A stretch of 64,000 bases of DNA, taken from NCBI GenBank assembly GCA_021805865.1, contig JAJZDX010000015.1, positions 55,387 to 119,386 on the forward strand. The letters run 5' to 3'. Under the pieces are notes generated by a model. The model was given only the letters and a program-made list of their open reading frames with translations, was not told the origin of the DNA and ran no database searches. Source of the stretch: Pseudomonadota bacterium (GTDB taxonomy: Bacteria > Pseudomonadota > Gammaproteobacteria > Steroidobacterales > Steroidobacteraceae). Shown here piece after piece: positions 45,869 to 54,224 of the stretch (its first letter is position 1; every line of letters begins with the position of its first letter). A program made the position numbers and the translations under genes.

Positions 45869-45897
45869 TTGATCGAATCGATCAAGATTGACGTCAA
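45869..45897. promoter_or_regulatory. Two palindromes between divergent citrate synthase genes
   Basis: TTGATCGA-A-TCGATCAA (45869-45885) is a perfect 8-1-8 palindrome lying just upstream of the ribosome-binding site of the HTH-citrate synthase gene. Two bases further on, TTGACGTCAA (45888-45897) is a second perfect palindrome, and contains a TTGACG -35-like hexamer. The 90-base gap serves both divergent genes, so these are strong operator candidates, possibly for the HTH domain encoded next to them. Confidence 0.6.
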
Positions 45898-45947
45898 TTA
45901 TGCAAGGTATAGCGTAGCCCAGCCGAGGCGAATGAGGCAGTACTTCC

Positions 45948-47036
45948 ATGAGTGGTCTGGACGATGTCATCGCGGCTGAGACCGCCCTGTCGGATGTGGA
46001 CGGCGAGGCCGGGCGGCTCATCATTCGCGGTCGGTCGCTCGATGATCTGATCGCGCATTTCCGCTATGAAGATGTGCTGACCCTTCTCTGGGCGACGCTC
46101 TTCCCCGAATGCGGCGCCGTGGACCGGCTCGGCGCGGAATTGGGTCAGGCAAGAGCGGCGGTGTTCGAGCTGGTGCACGCAGTGGACGCGCACCTGCTCG
46201 GGCTTCCCCCGGTGGACTGCATCCGATCGCTTCTCAGCCGGCTGGAGGATGGAAGCGGCCTGATTACCGCACTGCGTCTCGTCGCCACGCCCGCCGTGCT
46301 GACCCCGGCCGTGATTCGCCTCGCACGCGGGCTCGATGCGATCCCGCCTGATCCTGCCCTGTCTCATGCTGCCGATATGCTGCGCATGCTGCACGTCCAG
46401 CCGGCGAGCCCGGCCCAAGTCGCCGCGCTCGATCGATACCTCGTCAGTGCGAGCGATCATGGGCTCAATGCCTCGACTTTCGCAGCGCGAGTCATCGCGT
46501 CCACCCACGCCGGCCTGACCGCCGCACTGGTAGGCGCGCTCTGCGCACTCAAGGGCCCCCTGCACGGCGGCGCACCCGGGCCGGTACTCGATATGCTCGA
46601 CGCCGTAGGTCTGCCCGCCGCGGCGGAACTGTGGCTCGAGACCACACTCGCCCGGGGTGAGCGCCTCATGGGCTTCGGGCATCGCATCTACCGCGTACGG
46701 GATCCACGTGCGGACGCCATCAAGGGAACGCTCGAGATGCTGGCGCAGTCCGGCGGGCTCGATCCGGAAAGACTGCAGCTGGCGGAAGCGGTCGAGCACG
46801 CCGCTCTCAAGCTTCTCGCGCGCCACAAGCCAGGGCGCCCGCTGCAGACGAACCTCGAGTTCTACACCGCGCTCCTTCTCGAAGCGCTTGGCTTCCCGCG
46901 CGAGGCGTTCACGTGCGTCTTTGCCGCTGGCCGTGCCGGCGGGTGGGTCGCTCACGCGCGAGAGCAGGTACTGCGAGGGCGATTGATCAGACCGCTGTCG
47001 CGGTACGTCGGACCGATGACGAGCGAAGCTGCTTGA
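45948..47036 (+). CDS. Citrate synthase-like protein
   Basis: A 362-residue citrate synthase-family protein without the DNA-binding domain. It begins GLDDVIAAETALSDVDGEAGRLIIRGRSLDDLI, and has ASDHGLNASTFAARVIASTHAG, the first catalytic His in KGPLHGGAPGPVLDML, the second in GFGHRIYRVRDPRA, and QTNLEFYTALLLEALGFPREAFTCVFAAGRAGGWVAHAREQ where classical enzymes have the catalytic Asp (here Glu in NLEFY). This form resembles secondary citrate/2-methylcitrate synthases. It is divergent from the HTH-fused paralogue with shared palindromic DNA; the two may form mixed complexes or be co-regulated. Confidence 0.88.
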   Translation: MSGLDDVIAAETALSDVDGEAGRLIIRGRSLDDLIAHFRYEDVLTLLWATLFPECGAVDRLGAELGQARAAVFELVHAVDAHLLGLPPVDCIRSLLSRLEDGSGLITALRLVATPAVLTPAVIRLARGLDAIPPDPALSHAADMLRMLHVQPASPAQVAALDRYLVSASDHGLNASTFAARVIASTHAGLTAALVGALCALKGPLHGGAPGPVLDMLDAVGLPAAAELWLETTLARGERLMGFGHRIYRVRDPRADAIKGTLEMLAQSGGLDPERLQLAEAVEHAALKLLARHKPGRPLQTNLEFYTALLLEALGFPREAFTCVFAAGRAGGWVAHAREQVLRGRLIRPLSRYVGPMTSEAA

Positions 47037-47039
47037 GAC

Positions 47040-47588
<549 letters not shown>

Positions 47589-47631
47589 TCATGAATTCCA
47601 TTCATAGACCCTTTCAAGTTATCCCATCTAA

Positions 47632-47904
47632 TCAAGAGCTGCACCATGGATCAGCCCGGCCACCGTTGGCGACAAGTCGCTCCGCGAGGATGCGGGCACG
47701 ATCCGCCTCGGCCAGCCGCCACAACTGCGCCATGACCGCGATGAAAAGATCCGCTTTCGTGCCGAAGTACCTGTTGATGCTGCCGAGGGGAGCGCCGGCG
47801 CCCGCAGCGATGTCGCACAGCGAGGCACCCTCGTAGCCCGCTTCGGAAAAAGCCGTGGTCGTGCTGTCGATCAGCGCGGCGAGCGTGTCGGTTTTGCTGG
47901 ACAT
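47632..47904 (-). pseudogene. TetR-family regulator, only the DNA-binding part
   Basis: 90 residues that match the N-terminal half of a TetR regulator: MSSKTDTLAALIDSTTTAFSEAGYEGASLCDIAAGAGAPLGSINRYFGTKADLFIAVMAQLWRLAE, containing the whole helix-turn-helix. The usual ligand-binding helices (about another 100 residues) are absent. It lies 16 bases beyond the end of the carboxymuconolactone decarboxylase-like gene on the same strand, which it may have regulated. It could in principle still make a short DNA-binding peptide. Confidence 0.65.
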
Positions 47905-47920
47905 GGCTCGGGAGGCGGGC

Positions 47921-48472
47921 TCAGGCCGCCTCCGCTCCCTCGATCTCGATGCCGAGGTCCACCTGTACGCGGCTCACCATGTTGTACGAGGCGACGATCA
48001 TCATCAACTCGAGCAATTGGGCGGGATCCGGAAAACATGCCTTCGCCGCATCCAGGGTCTCCGGCCTGATCGCGACGCTGCGGGTGCTGTCGAGTGACAG
48101 CCGAAGGACCGCACGCTCCGCCGAGTCGAACAGCGCGACGCTCTCCGCTGCCGCCCCGACGCCCCGAAACGCGGCGAGCTGCTCATTGTTGCACCCGGCT
48201 TGCAGCAACCGGCCCCTGTGATAGTGCAGATCATAATCCGCCCCGTTCAGCTCAAAGACCGCGCATATGGCCAGTTCCCGATGCCGTACCGAGATGAGGC
48301 AGCCGGCACGACCGCGGCTCATGAGGGCGCCCCACCCCGCCGCCAGGGGCGGGCAGTGCAAAGGCATGCGGTCGAGATTCAGCCGCCGACCGCCGCGGCT
48401 CTCTTTCACCTTCGTGGCAACCCTGGGGGTTTCGGAATCCAGGAACGTCGTCCGGTACGGAATGCTCGGCAT
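47921..48472 (-). CDS. Carboxymuconolactone decarboxylase-family protein
   Basis: A 183-residue helical protein of the carboxymuconolactone decarboxylase/AhpD-like family: LMSRGRAGCLISVRHRELAICAVFELNGADYDLHYHRGRLLQAGCNNEQLAAFRGVG, then LDAAKACFPDPAQLLELMMIVASYNMVSRVQVDLGIE. The catalytic CxxC of AhpD is not present, and the conserved Tyr-x-x-His (YDLHYH) instead points to the decarboxylase-like branch. Function uncertain. Start MPSIPYRTTF at 48472. Followed on the same strand by the tetR fragment. Confidence 0.8.
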   Translation of the reverse strand: MPSIPYRTTFLDSETPRVATKVKESRGGRRLNLDRMPLHCPPLAAGWGALMSRGRAGCLISVRHRELAICAVFELNGADYDLHYHRGRLLQAGCNNEQLAAFRGVGAAAESVALFDSAERAVLRLSLDSTRSVAIRPETLDAAKACFPDPAQLLELMMIVASYNMVSRVQVDLGIEIEGAEAA

Positions 48473-48843
48473 GGGACTTCCAGCTGGATGGCATACGCTG
48501 CTCCATAAGGCTTCCTGAAGCCGAACGCAAGGAGCCGCTTGGGACGAGCGTCCCCGGGGACGTCCCATCCACCACCTTTGCTGCAGCGTCCAGGAAGTGC
48601 CCGATGTTGTCCATGCTCAGTCCGGGGACCATGATCCGCCAATGAGGGCCACGAACGCCGTTTCACCCGCGGGCAGCCACCAGCTCCGGTGCACGAGTCC
48701 ACCCAAGCATCGGGTTTACCCCCGCTTGTGAGGGGGACCGCCCTGGCCACCGTGAGGGTCGGGACTGGGACGGAGGGATAGCGCTTCTCGGGCAGCTGGC
48801 ACATGGCGGGAGAGGCGTTCCGATTCAATGGGAAGGAGTCGCA
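48473..48843. other. Gap without a recognisable gene
   Basis: 371 bases between the carboxymuconolactone decarboxylase-like gene and the small ORF. Minus-strand frames are open but lack family sense. It should hold the promoter of the decarboxylase-like gene. Confidence 0.35.
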
Positions 48844-48966
48844 ATGAATAGACGCTCGCATATTTTGAGCGCATCGACGGGCCTGCCGGGCATCTGCTTG
48901 GCGATCATCGGAGCGCTAAAGTTGACGCACCAACGCCACAAGACCTGGCCCGACGAAGTCGCTTGA
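48844..48966 (+). CDS. Possible 40-residue single-span membrane protein
   Basis: A short frame reading MNRRSHILSASTGLPGICLA and then IIGALKLTHQRHKTWPDEVA. It has a strong ribosome-binding site (AAGGAG, 6 bases before the ATG) and a plausible single membrane segment (about residues 10-26) flanked by basic residues. The size and layout are those of small inner-membrane proteins. No family is recognised with certainty. Confidence 0.45.
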   Translation: MNRRSHILSASTGLPGICLAIIGALKLTHQRHKTWPDEVA

Positions 48967-49478
48967 GTGACTGCGCGCATATGGTGACGAGCATTACCCT
49001 GCCTTGTTGGACGATACGAGGCGGGAGAGAGTCGTCGTGGCAGGCGGATATATCCGAATGGTCATTCCACCTGGGAATCGGGGCAAACGTCGTGTCCGTG
49101 GTTTTTGCAATAACTCGGCTCTAGCGCTGGATTTGTCAAAGTTGGTATGGTCGAAAATGCTCGTCAGCGCGCCATCCTCTTGCAGCGCGCGACCGCCCCG
49201 AGATCAATCCACAAAGGCGGTCAATCGATTCGGCGGGTCTGCAGAGGTATCGGGCCGATTTGCTGGCCTCGTGCCCGGCTCAAAGAGCGAAAGCCGCATG
49301 CCTTCCTGGCCAGCGCCCGGGGCTCGCCATCCGCTACGCTTGTCGCCGGAAGCGCGAGCACCACGCAGGGGCAGTCCATATATCGGCTTTTAGCGCCGTC
49401 GGCAGCGACCCGGGGGTGATAGTGCAACGCAACACCGGAAAGCGACTTCAAACGTCGACGGATTCGCCCCCGGGATAC
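48967..49478. other. Gap without a recognisable gene
   Basis: 512 bases downstream of the small ORF and of the convergent methyltransferase gene. Both strands have open but unconvincing frames; the stretch 49000-49150 is less GC-rich than its surroundings. Nothing definable seen. Confidence 0.35.
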
Positions 49479-50534
49479 TCAGGGCTCGCCTTGAGTCGGC
49501 CGCCTGCGCGATGGCCGGCGTGGAGACGCGCCGGGCGCGGCACCGGCTTGACGATCCATCTCGCCGCGCAGCTGCGCCGTAGCTCCGGCCGACAGGACCC
49601 CGAGTCGCGCCTCGATCATCTCGATCGAGGGCTTGGGCCCGCGAACGTGCGTCTCGAGCGCCTGGCGCATCGCGCGCAGATGTTCCGGCGTGGTTCCGCA
49701 GCATCCTCCGATGATCCGCGCACCGGCATCGAGCGCGAGGCGGGCGTACTCGGCCATGAGCTCCGGCGTTCCGTTGAATCGAATCGCCCCGTCGACGTAT
49801 TGCGGTATTCCGCAGTTCGCCTTTGCGACGAGGATCGCAGACGGATCGGCCGCCGCTGCGAGATTGACGATCGAGGCGACCAATTCCGCCGAACCCACGC
49901 CGCAATTGCTGCCGCAGGCTGCCAAATGATGTTTCTCGGCAAGGCCTGCGAGTTCGGCAGGCGTGATGCCCATCATGGTCCTGCCGTTGGTGTCGAAGCT
50001 CAGGGTCGTGACGATCGGCAGCCCGGCGCGGCTCGCCCCTGCGATCGCCGCTTCGGTTTCCTCGGCCGAGGACATCGTCTCGATCCACAGGATGTCGGCA
50101 CCGCCCCTCGCGAGCGCGGCTGCCTGCTCCGCGAAGGACTCCTGCGCTTCGACCGGAGAGAGCGGTCCGAGCGGCTCCAGGATCTCCCCGGTGGGCCCCA
50201 TGCTGGCGCCGACGAGCACGACGCGGCCCGCCCGATCCGCCTCGGCACGAGCAAGCCCCGCTGCGGCCTCATTGAGTTCCGCGACCCGGCCTTCGGCCTT
50301 GTGCAATTTCAAACGATGCCGGTTTCCGCCGAAGCTATTGGTCAGGATGATGTCGGCACCGGCCTCGATGAAGCTGCGCTGCAGCTCCCGGATCCGTTGT
50401 GGATGCTCCGTGTTCCAGAGTTCGGGGGCTTCTCCGCTCGTCAGCCCGCGCGTGAACAGATTGCTCCCCATCGCGCCGTCGGCGAGCAGCCACGGTCGAT
50501 GCACGAGCAATGGAGTCAATCGGTCGGTCGTCAT
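49479..50534 (-). CDS. Homocysteine S-methyltransferase, betaine-type
   Basis: A 351-residue TIM-barrel of the homocysteine methyltransferase family. It begins with LLADGAMGSNLFTRGL, has LTNSFGGNRHRL, and carries the zinc ligands as one Cys in GSNCGVGSAEL and a Cys pair in IIGGCCGTTPEHLRAM. These residues activate homocysteine thiolate. The sequence style matches bacterial betaine-homocysteine methyltransferases and the methionine synthase N-terminal domain; the methyl donor (betaine, S-methylmethionine or a corrinoid) cannot be fixed by eye. The last 25 residues are Arg/Pro-rich. Its presence fits a betaine-using organism. Confidence 0.87.
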   Translation of the reverse strand: MTTDRLTPLLVHRPWLLADGAMGSNLFTRGLTSGEAPELWNTEHPQRIRELQRSFIEAGADIILTNSFGGNRHRLKLHKAEGRVAELNEAAAGLARAEADRAGRVVLVGASMGPTGEILEPLGPLSPVEAQESFAEQAAALARGGADILWIETMSSAEETEAAIAGASRAGLPIVTTLSFDTNGRTMMGITPAELAGLAEKHHLAACGSNCGVGSAELVASIVNLAAAADPSAILVAKANCGIPQYVDGAIRFNGTPELMAEYARLALDAGARIIGGCCGTTPEHLRAMRQALETHVRGPKPSIEMIEARLGVLSAGATAQLRGEMDRQAGAAPGASPRRPSRRRPTQGEP

Positions 50535-51078
50535 CGGCGGTCCTACGTCTCTTGGTGCGAATCGAGCTTAGCACGTCGCCCCGACTGTATCTCGCTCAGG
50601 CGCCCGCAAGACGCACCGCTGCGCTCGCGCACCTCGCGTATCGCGAGTGCCGCCGCATCAGCGCCGATCGCCGTCGTTCCACCGGAGATCCCCGGACCCT
50701 CGGGTGGCTCGCAGGGCGAATCGACGTCAGCGCGGGTTTTTTGCCCTTGCGGCGCCTTCCGCACCCACGTCAGGCTCGGCGGGGCATATCCAGCCGTGCC
50801 GCTTCGATCCGGTCACGCGCCTGCGCCTGGCATGACTGGCGCTCTTCGGCCGACGCGATGCGCCGGCCGATCGTCCGGACCGTTGCTTCGCTGGCGTCGC
50901 AGCGCATGGAATCAGTTGTGGTCCGCGATCTCCGCCCCGGCGGACCGTCTATTCAATTGACGTCAGCCAGCCATCTTCGTCCTGCAAATCCGGGCAGTCC
51001 GGCTGTCCAGGTCTTTGGGGCCATCTCGGTTCACGCGCACTCCTAGTCGTTCCGAAACGCCATCAAGCCACTGAATGC
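50535..51078. other. Gap with unassigned open frames
   Basis: 544 bases between the methyltransferase and D-amino-acid dehydrogenase genes. A 73-residue minus-strand frame (50543-50764) and another minus-strand stretch (SMRCDASEATVRTIGRRIASAEERQ, about 50770-50910) are open with normal codon use. They lack clear starts and I cannot place them; possibly remnants. Confidence 0.3.
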
Positions 51079-52344
51079 TCACGGTGTGCCATAAAAGCGC
51101 GCCAGAGCATAAGCACGCGCATCTACATCCACAGACTCACCGGCCATCAAGTCGGTGAGCAGCCGGCCCGATCCGACGGCCATCGTCCACCCCAGAGGTC
51201 CGTGACCCGTGTTGACCCAGAGATTCTCGATCGGCGTCGGCCCGATGATAGGTACCCCATCGGCCGACATCGGTCGCAGTCCGCACCAGAATCTGGCCGC
51301 GGTCCGGTCGAATTCCGCCTGCGGAAGAATCTGCCCGAGAAGGGTAAAGAGATTGCCGATACGCCCGTCCGGCAGCGAAAGATCGTAACCGGCGAACTCC
51401 GCCGTACCGGCGACACGAATGCCATTGTCGATCGGCACTACGACCGCGTGGAAACCATCGTCCACCACGGGAATGCGCAACGGCGGATCTTCGCTGTGAC
51501 GATCGAACGTGACCGAGTATCCCTTCACCGGCCGAACGGGTATGGCGATTCCAACGTCTGCGAGCAACTCCGGCGTGTAGCTTCCCGCCGCCACGACGTA
51601 GCGATCGGCAGTGAGGCGTTTCCCCTTGCAGATGACGGCCATCACTCTGCGTGCACGCACTTCGATCTCGGAGGCCATCGTTTCAAATTGAAACTCGACG
51701 CCGGCTCGCCGCGCGAGCTCGGCGAGATTTCGGCAGAACGTGTGGGCGTTGCCCGTCTCGTCGTTCGGATAATGAATACCACCCGCGAGCCGCCGGGCGA
51801 TCGGCGCAAGTGCCGGCTCGAGCGCAACGACCTCATCGCGTGTGAGCGCCCGAAATACAAGCCCAGCGTCTCGAAGCCGCTCGGCGGACTCCACTGCGCG
51901 CTCGAGCGCCGCCGCCTCCCGAAACACCCGAAGCGTTCCGACTTGCGCCTGCCCGTACTCAATTCCTGTGTCTCGCCTGAGCGCCTGAAGAGCGGCAAGG
52001 GAGTAAAGCGCGAGTGCCGAGTTCCTGCGTGTATTGCGCTCATAGCGGGCTGGGCTCGAATTCCTGAGGAACCCGAGGCCCCAACCACTCAGGCCCGGCA
52101 CAGCCCGCACTCGAAGCAGCAACGGCGAGTCGGTGCGTCCGAGAGATCGCAGCAGCACTCTCCAGCTTCCCGGGGCGTTCCAAGGTTCGGGCATGCTCGG
52201 CGTGAGCAATGCACCATTGGCGAAGCTCGTTTCCTGGCCCGGCCCGTCCCGTCGGTCTACCACGGTGACCTCCCATCCCCTGTTTGCCAGGAAGTAGGCG
52301 GATGTGATGCCGATGAGACCGCTTCCGACAACCACCGCCTTCAT
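51079..52344 (-). CDS. dadA: D-amino-acid dehydrogenase
   Basis: A 421-residue FAD-dependent oxidoreductase of the DadA type. The N-terminal dinucleotide motif VVVGSGLIGITSAYFLANRGWEVTVVDRR is followed by the family box GQETSFANGALLTPSMPEPWNAPG. Further on come IHYPNDETGNAHTFCRNLAELARR, RPVKGYSVT, and the C-terminal FAD box FWCGLRPMSADGVPIIGPTPIENLWVNTGHGPLGWTMAVGSG. DadA oxidises D-amino acids (mainly D-Ala) to 2-oxo acids at the membrane, passing electrons to quinone. No alanine racemase gene is adjacent, so it may serve another D-amino acid or sarcosine-like substrate. Confidence 0.9.
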   Translation of the reverse strand: MKAVVVGSGLIGITSAYFLANRGWEVTVVDRRDGPGQETSFANGALLTPSMPEPWNAPGSWRVLLRSLGRTDSPLLLRVRAVPGLSGWGLGFLRNSSPARYERNTRRNSALALYSLAALQALRRDTGIEYGQAQVGTLRVFREAAALERAVESAERLRDAGLVFRALTRDEVVALEPALAPIARRLAGGIHYPNDETGNAHTFCRNLAELARRAGVEFQFETMASEIEVRARRVMAVICKGKRLTADRYVVAAGSYTPELLADVGIAIPVRPVKGYSVTFDRHSEDPPLRIPVVDDGFHAVVVPIDNGIRVAGTAEFAGYDLSLPDGRIGNLFTLLGQILPQAEFDRTAARFWCGLRPMSADGVPIIGPTPIENLWVNTGHGPLGWTMAVGSGRLLTDLMAGESVDVDARAYALARFYGTP

Positions 52345-52430
52345 GATGCCACCTTACCTCCAACGCCGCCGAGCAACGCGCAGCCAATTGTGAGCGTGAC
52401 TATCGTGGATCTGCTGATCGTTGAGAAGTG

Positions 52431-52787
52431 TCATGTCAACCTCCCGGTGACCTTTGAGATCGCTTCCGGCTCGATCATGAACACTTCGGCAGCAGGATCG
52501 ATCGGGATGGAAAGGGCGTCGGGCTTTGGTGCAGGAGATCGCACGGCGCGGCTCGGCCGACCATCGGCCATCAAAGTGATGAGATCAAGGTAGCTCACGT
52601 GGCCGATGACGGACCGGCGAACACCGGCTTCGATGATGTCGCGGGAAACTTTCCGACCCCAGCAGATGGCATCGCGTTCAATGACTGCGTCACGCCAGGC
52701 TCCAGGCAAAGGCCGCCACGCATCACGATCCAGGCGGTAATGGGCCAGAACCTTCCTGAGGTGTCTGGTTGCCCATCCTCTTGGCAA
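52431..52787 (-). CDS. Hypothetical protein, possibly a fragment
   Basis: A 118-residue frame (MPRGWATRHLRKVLAHYRLDRDAWRPLPGAWRDAVIERDAICWGRKVSRDIIEAG...PIDPAAEVFMIEPEAISKVTGRLT) with sensible composition but no family I recognise and no clear ribosome-binding site. It lies upstream of dadA on the same strand, within a stretch that otherwise contains gene fragments. It could be the 3' end of a longer lost gene. Confidence 0.35.
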   Translation of the reverse strand: MPRGWATRHLRKVLAHYRLDRDAWRPLPGAWRDAVIERDAICWGRKVSRDIIEAGVRRSVIGHVSYLDLITLMADGRPSRAVRSPAPKPDALSIPIDPAAEVFMIEPEAISKVTGRLT

Positions 52788-52960
52788 TCATACTACGATA
52801 ATTTCACTGCTTTACCAGCATAGCGGCGTCGCAGGTATTCGTCTCCACTGAAGGTGGAGACTTGACTCATGCATCTATCGGCCATCGGTGCGTCAAATTC
52901 AACCGTGCGGCAGGAATCCGCGAGTAGAACGTAACAGGACTTCGGGCGTCGCCCCGGCCC

Positions 52961-53475
52961 GTGATTCCTAATCAAGACTGGACTCGTCATGCGAACACCC
53001 CTCTCAAGATCGCCGTACTCGGCTGCGGCAAGATCGGCAGCACCTTAGCTCTCCAACTGGCGCGCGCCGGCAACGATGTCACCGTCATCGCGCGGCCAGG
53101 CTCCACCAGTTGCGGCTCGATAACCGGATCGTCACCGTCAAGGGCGAGAGGGCCGGCGTTCAGATCATCGATACGCTCGATGAGGAAACGCCGTATGGCC
53201 TCCTCATCTTCACTGTGGTCGCCTATCAGGTCGGCGCGGTGCTGCCGGCCTTGCAGCGCATCGAGGCAAAGAGCGTCCAGTTTACATTCGTCACCTTCGA
53301 GCCGGAAAGACCGCGGGATGCCGCCGGCGCGGACCGCTGTTCGTTCGGCATGCCGTTCGTGCAGGCGATGCCGGACACGGATGGCAAGCTCAAACCGACG
53401 ATCTCGAAGTCCCAAAAGACCATCCTGAGCCAGCAGCGTCGGGTGGAAGTGTTCATCGCAGCGGGACTGCCTGCT
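52961..53475 (+). pseudogene. Ketopantoate reductase-like fragment, frameshifted
   Basis: The Rossmann start NTPLKIAVLGCGKIGSTLALQLARAGNDVTVIARPG is in one frame. From about 53100 the sequence continues in another as RLDNRIVTVKGERAGVQIIDTLDEETPYGLLIFTVVAYQVGAVLPALQRIEAKSVQFTFVTF...QRRVEVFIAAGLPA. This is the N-terminal domain plus part of the linker of a PanE/ApbA-type reductase; the C-terminal domain is missing. It runs directly into the reversed 3' end of an O-methyltransferase fragment, so it was cut by rearrangement. Not the same gene as the intact homologue at 19930-20925. Confidence 0.65.
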
Positions 53476-53522
53476 CTCGGCCACTACCCACGACGTCCCG
53501 AGGCATCTGCGGCGGGAGCGAC

Positions 53523-54130
53523 TCAATCGACCTCGGCTTCGATAATCGATGCCAATGAACCCAGGCTGATGATGCGCGACAGACGACATCCTCCTTGCCC
53601 GCACCTGCGCACGGCACTGTTCCTCGGTGCGTCCCCGGCCCATGGTCATCACCAGCTTCTGGACATCGAGATCAACTCGCGAGTCCTCGCGTGCTTGTGG
53701 ATCCAGCAGCCCCTCGATCAGCAGCAGCTTTGCGCGTGAGACGCCCGCGCTTTTCCGTTTTCGAGCATGAGCCCCGCCTCGTCATCCGACCAATCGTGCC
53801 ACACGGTCATCATCAAGCAACATTCGCACGCCGACAGGGGGTTGAGAAAAAAAATTTCTCGCTGACGTATTCCACACGCGGATGAGCGCGCCCTCGGGCA
53901 CGCTCGATCACCTGAGGAAGATCGAACAGCACGTCTCGGACACCGGCTGACTGAGCGAGGACGGCATACAAAAGATGCCCTTGTCCCCCGCTGCCTTCAC
54001 CTATGGTGTTGAATTCCCGGAAATCGTGATTCTCGAGGACAGACCGGACTGTCATTGTGGACTTATCTGCCATCGCCTCATCGAACACCCGCGCTTTCCG
54101 TGGGCGTACTTGCAGGCAACGGAGAAGACA
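53523..54130 (-). pseudogene. SAM-dependent O-methyltransferase fragment, multiply frameshifted
   Basis: On the minus strand the parts ARVFDEAMADKSTMTVRSVLEN, GGQGHLLYAVLAQSAGVRDVLFDLPQVIERARGRAHPRVEYVSEKFFFSTPC, LMMTVWHDWSDDEAGLMLENGKARAS, KLLLIEGLLDPQAREDSRVDLDVQKLVMTMGRGRTEEQC and SLGSLASIIEAEVD (stop at 53523-53525) match the catalytic domain of small-molecule O-methyltransferases, including the SAM loop and the catalytic HD. They lie in several frames, one break being at an 8-base A run near 53850. The N-terminal dimerisation domain is missing. Confidence 0.65.
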
Positions 54131-54224
54131 CCTCCTGTCGGAAGAAGGCCGCCGAGATGATCCACACAGCCACCTCGAGGGTATCCTCTCCCGGGTCCGC
54201 TCTTGTCAGACCAAGGTGTGTCGT

